Shown: positions 63,276 through 64,000 of the stretch, piece after piece
How positions within the stretch are numbered: position 1 is the stretch's first letter
How the letters are laid out: the number at the start of each line of letters is the position of its first letter
NCBI RefSeq assembly: GCF_010500835.1
Contig: NZ_JAAAMJ010000016.1
Coordinates: 1-64,000 of the forward strand
DNA: 64,000 nt
From: Aurantimonas aggregata
GTDB taxonomy: Bacteria > Pseudomonadota > Alphaproteobacteria > Rhizobiales > Rhizobiaceae
Direction of reading: 5' to 3'
Made by a program: the position numbers and the translations under genes
The notes under the pieces: generated by a model
Told to the model about the DNA's origin: nothing
Database searches by the model: none
The model's input: only the letters and a program-made list of their open reading frames with translations

Positions 63276-64000
63276 TTCGGCGATCGGCGCAGTCCGGATG
63301 AGCCGCTCCGTCGGGCTTTCCGGCGATCGCAGTGTGCGGGCCAAGATCGGCCTCGGCGTGCTCGCCGCGCTGCTGACGCTTGCCGCGCTGCTGGCACTGG
63401 CGGTCGGGCCGGCGATGCTGTCGCCGGCAACCGTCATGCACGTGCTGCTCGACGGGCCGAACGGCACGGCCGCGACCATCTCCGACCGGGTGATCGTCTG
63501 GCAGATCCGGCTGCCACGCGTGCTGCTCGGCGCGCTGGTCGGCGCTTCGCTGGCGACGGTCGGGGCGATGATGCAGGGCCTGTTCCGCAACCCGCTGGCC
63601 GATCCGGGTCTGATCGGCGTCTCGTCCGGCGCGGCCTTCGCGGCGGTGGCGACAATCGTCCTGTCCGCCGGCGTGCTGGCCCCCTACGCCGCCTTCTTCG
63701 GGATCTACGCGCTGCCCGTCGCGGCCTTCGGCGGCGGGCTCGCGGCGACGCTGGTGATCTATCGCATCGGCACGCTGGCCGGCCGTTCCTCGGTTGCGCT
63801 GATGCTGCTGGCCGGCATCGCGCTCGGGGCGCTGGCAGCCGCCGGTACCGGGTTCCTCATCTACATGAGCAATGACGAGCAGCTGCGCGACCTGACCTTC
63901 TGGACGCTCGGCGGGCTCGGCGGCGCCAGCTGGGCGAAGCTGGCGGCCGCGGCGCCGATGATGGTCGCCGCGCTGGTCTTCGCGCCGCTGGTCGGCCGCG
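63265..64000 (+). CDS. hmuU: Heme ABC transporter permease, N-terminal part (cut by window end)
   Basis: The first ~245 codons of a FecCD/BtuC-type permease. Helix 1 lies at residues ~33-52, then RLPRVLLGALVGASLATVGAMMQG, LFRNPLADPGLIGVSSGAA and LMLLAGIALGALAAAG, all signatures of the family. The ATG at 63265 lies inside the hmuT end (11-bp overlap), indicating coupling; an ATG at 63298 is an alternative start. No stop occurs before base 64000. An hmuV ATPase is expected just beyond. Confidence 0.9.
   Translation, partial: MSASSAIGAVRMSRSVGLSGDRSVRAKIGLGVLAALLTLAALLALAVGPAMLSPATVMHVLLDGPNGTAATISDRVIVWQIRLPRVLLGALVGASLATVGAMMQGLFRNPLADPGLIGVSSGAAFAAVATIVLSAGVLAPYAAFFGIYALPVAAFGGGLAATLVIYRIGTLAGRSSVALMLLAGIALGALAAAGTGFLIYMSNDEQLRDLTFWTLGGLGGASWAKLAAAAPMMVAALVFAPLVGR

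Overview
The window is about 64 kb of GC-rich chromosomal DNA with dense, short-gapped operons. Gene content points to an alphaproteobacterium of the Hyphomicrobiales (Rhizobiales): a ugpBAEC operon behind a PHO box, choline-sulfatase BetC, Irr-type (ICE) boxes in front of heme uptake genes, a tandem glycine riboswitch, DctPQM TRAP transporters and an initiator tRNA with an A29:U41 pair. An Aurantimonadaceae-like host is possible, but this is a guess from gene style. I see no phage, IS element, integrase, CRISPR array or plasmid function.

Layout. 1-2.5 kb: the last ~20 nt of a 5S rRNA and a hairpin, then fadD, then tRNA-fMet with a terminator. 2.7-8.3 kb: a BASS/ACR3-like transporter and a P2-type ATPase (- strand), and betC (+). 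8.3-12.7 kb: PHO box and ugpBAEC. 12.8-15.3 kb: tandem glycine riboswitch, a DadA-like D-amino-acid dehydrogenase and a muramidase with a peptidoglycan-binding domain. 15.4-20.2 kb: otsB-otsA, an MFS exporter, a PPK2-family kinase and a frameshifted rcnB-like gene. 20.2-23.3 kb: an OmpR/EnvZ-type two-component pair divergent from a Spy/CpxP-like periplasmic protein, with phased GCAAC repeats between them. 23.4-25.2 kb: thiolase and a GST.

25.2-43.3 kb is a large hexuronate and unsaturated-uronate catabolic island. It holds two TRAP transporters, uxaA, kdgK, uxuA, a GntR regulator, uxaC, a UxuB-like mannitol-dehydrogenase-family enzyme, kdgF, kduI, kduD and an SMP-30 lactonase. Together these funnel glucuronate or galacturonate and pectin- or alginate-type unsaturated uronates to 2-keto-3-deoxygluconate and then KDPG. 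No separate UxaB, KDPG aldolase or polysaccharide lyase lies in the window.

43.4-49.4 kb: a DUF1045 2H-phosphoesterase-like protein and a PHP-type metallohydrolase, divergent from a complete Fe3+/polyamine/aminoethylphosphonate-type ABC importer. A PHO-box-like element lies in the divergent promoter, at the same distance from the start as the ugp PHO box. I regard this as the best candidate for an undescribed phosphate-scavenging system.

49.4-59.8 kb: purU, a lipoprotein D,D-carboxypeptidase, a SelD-associated-type flavoprotein standing alone, FecR plus CHASE2-adenylate cyclase, a threonine/serine dehydratase, hydroxypyruvate isomerase, exonuclease III, DUF1810, DUF454 and a stand-alone Hen1-type RNA 3'-end methyltransferase domain. 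59.9-64 kb: a heme receptor (-) divergent from hmuT-hmuU (+, cut by the window end) across an AT-rich promoter with two Irr boxes. A recurring feature is a strong hairpin directly after each of four solute-binding-protein genes and before its transport partners.
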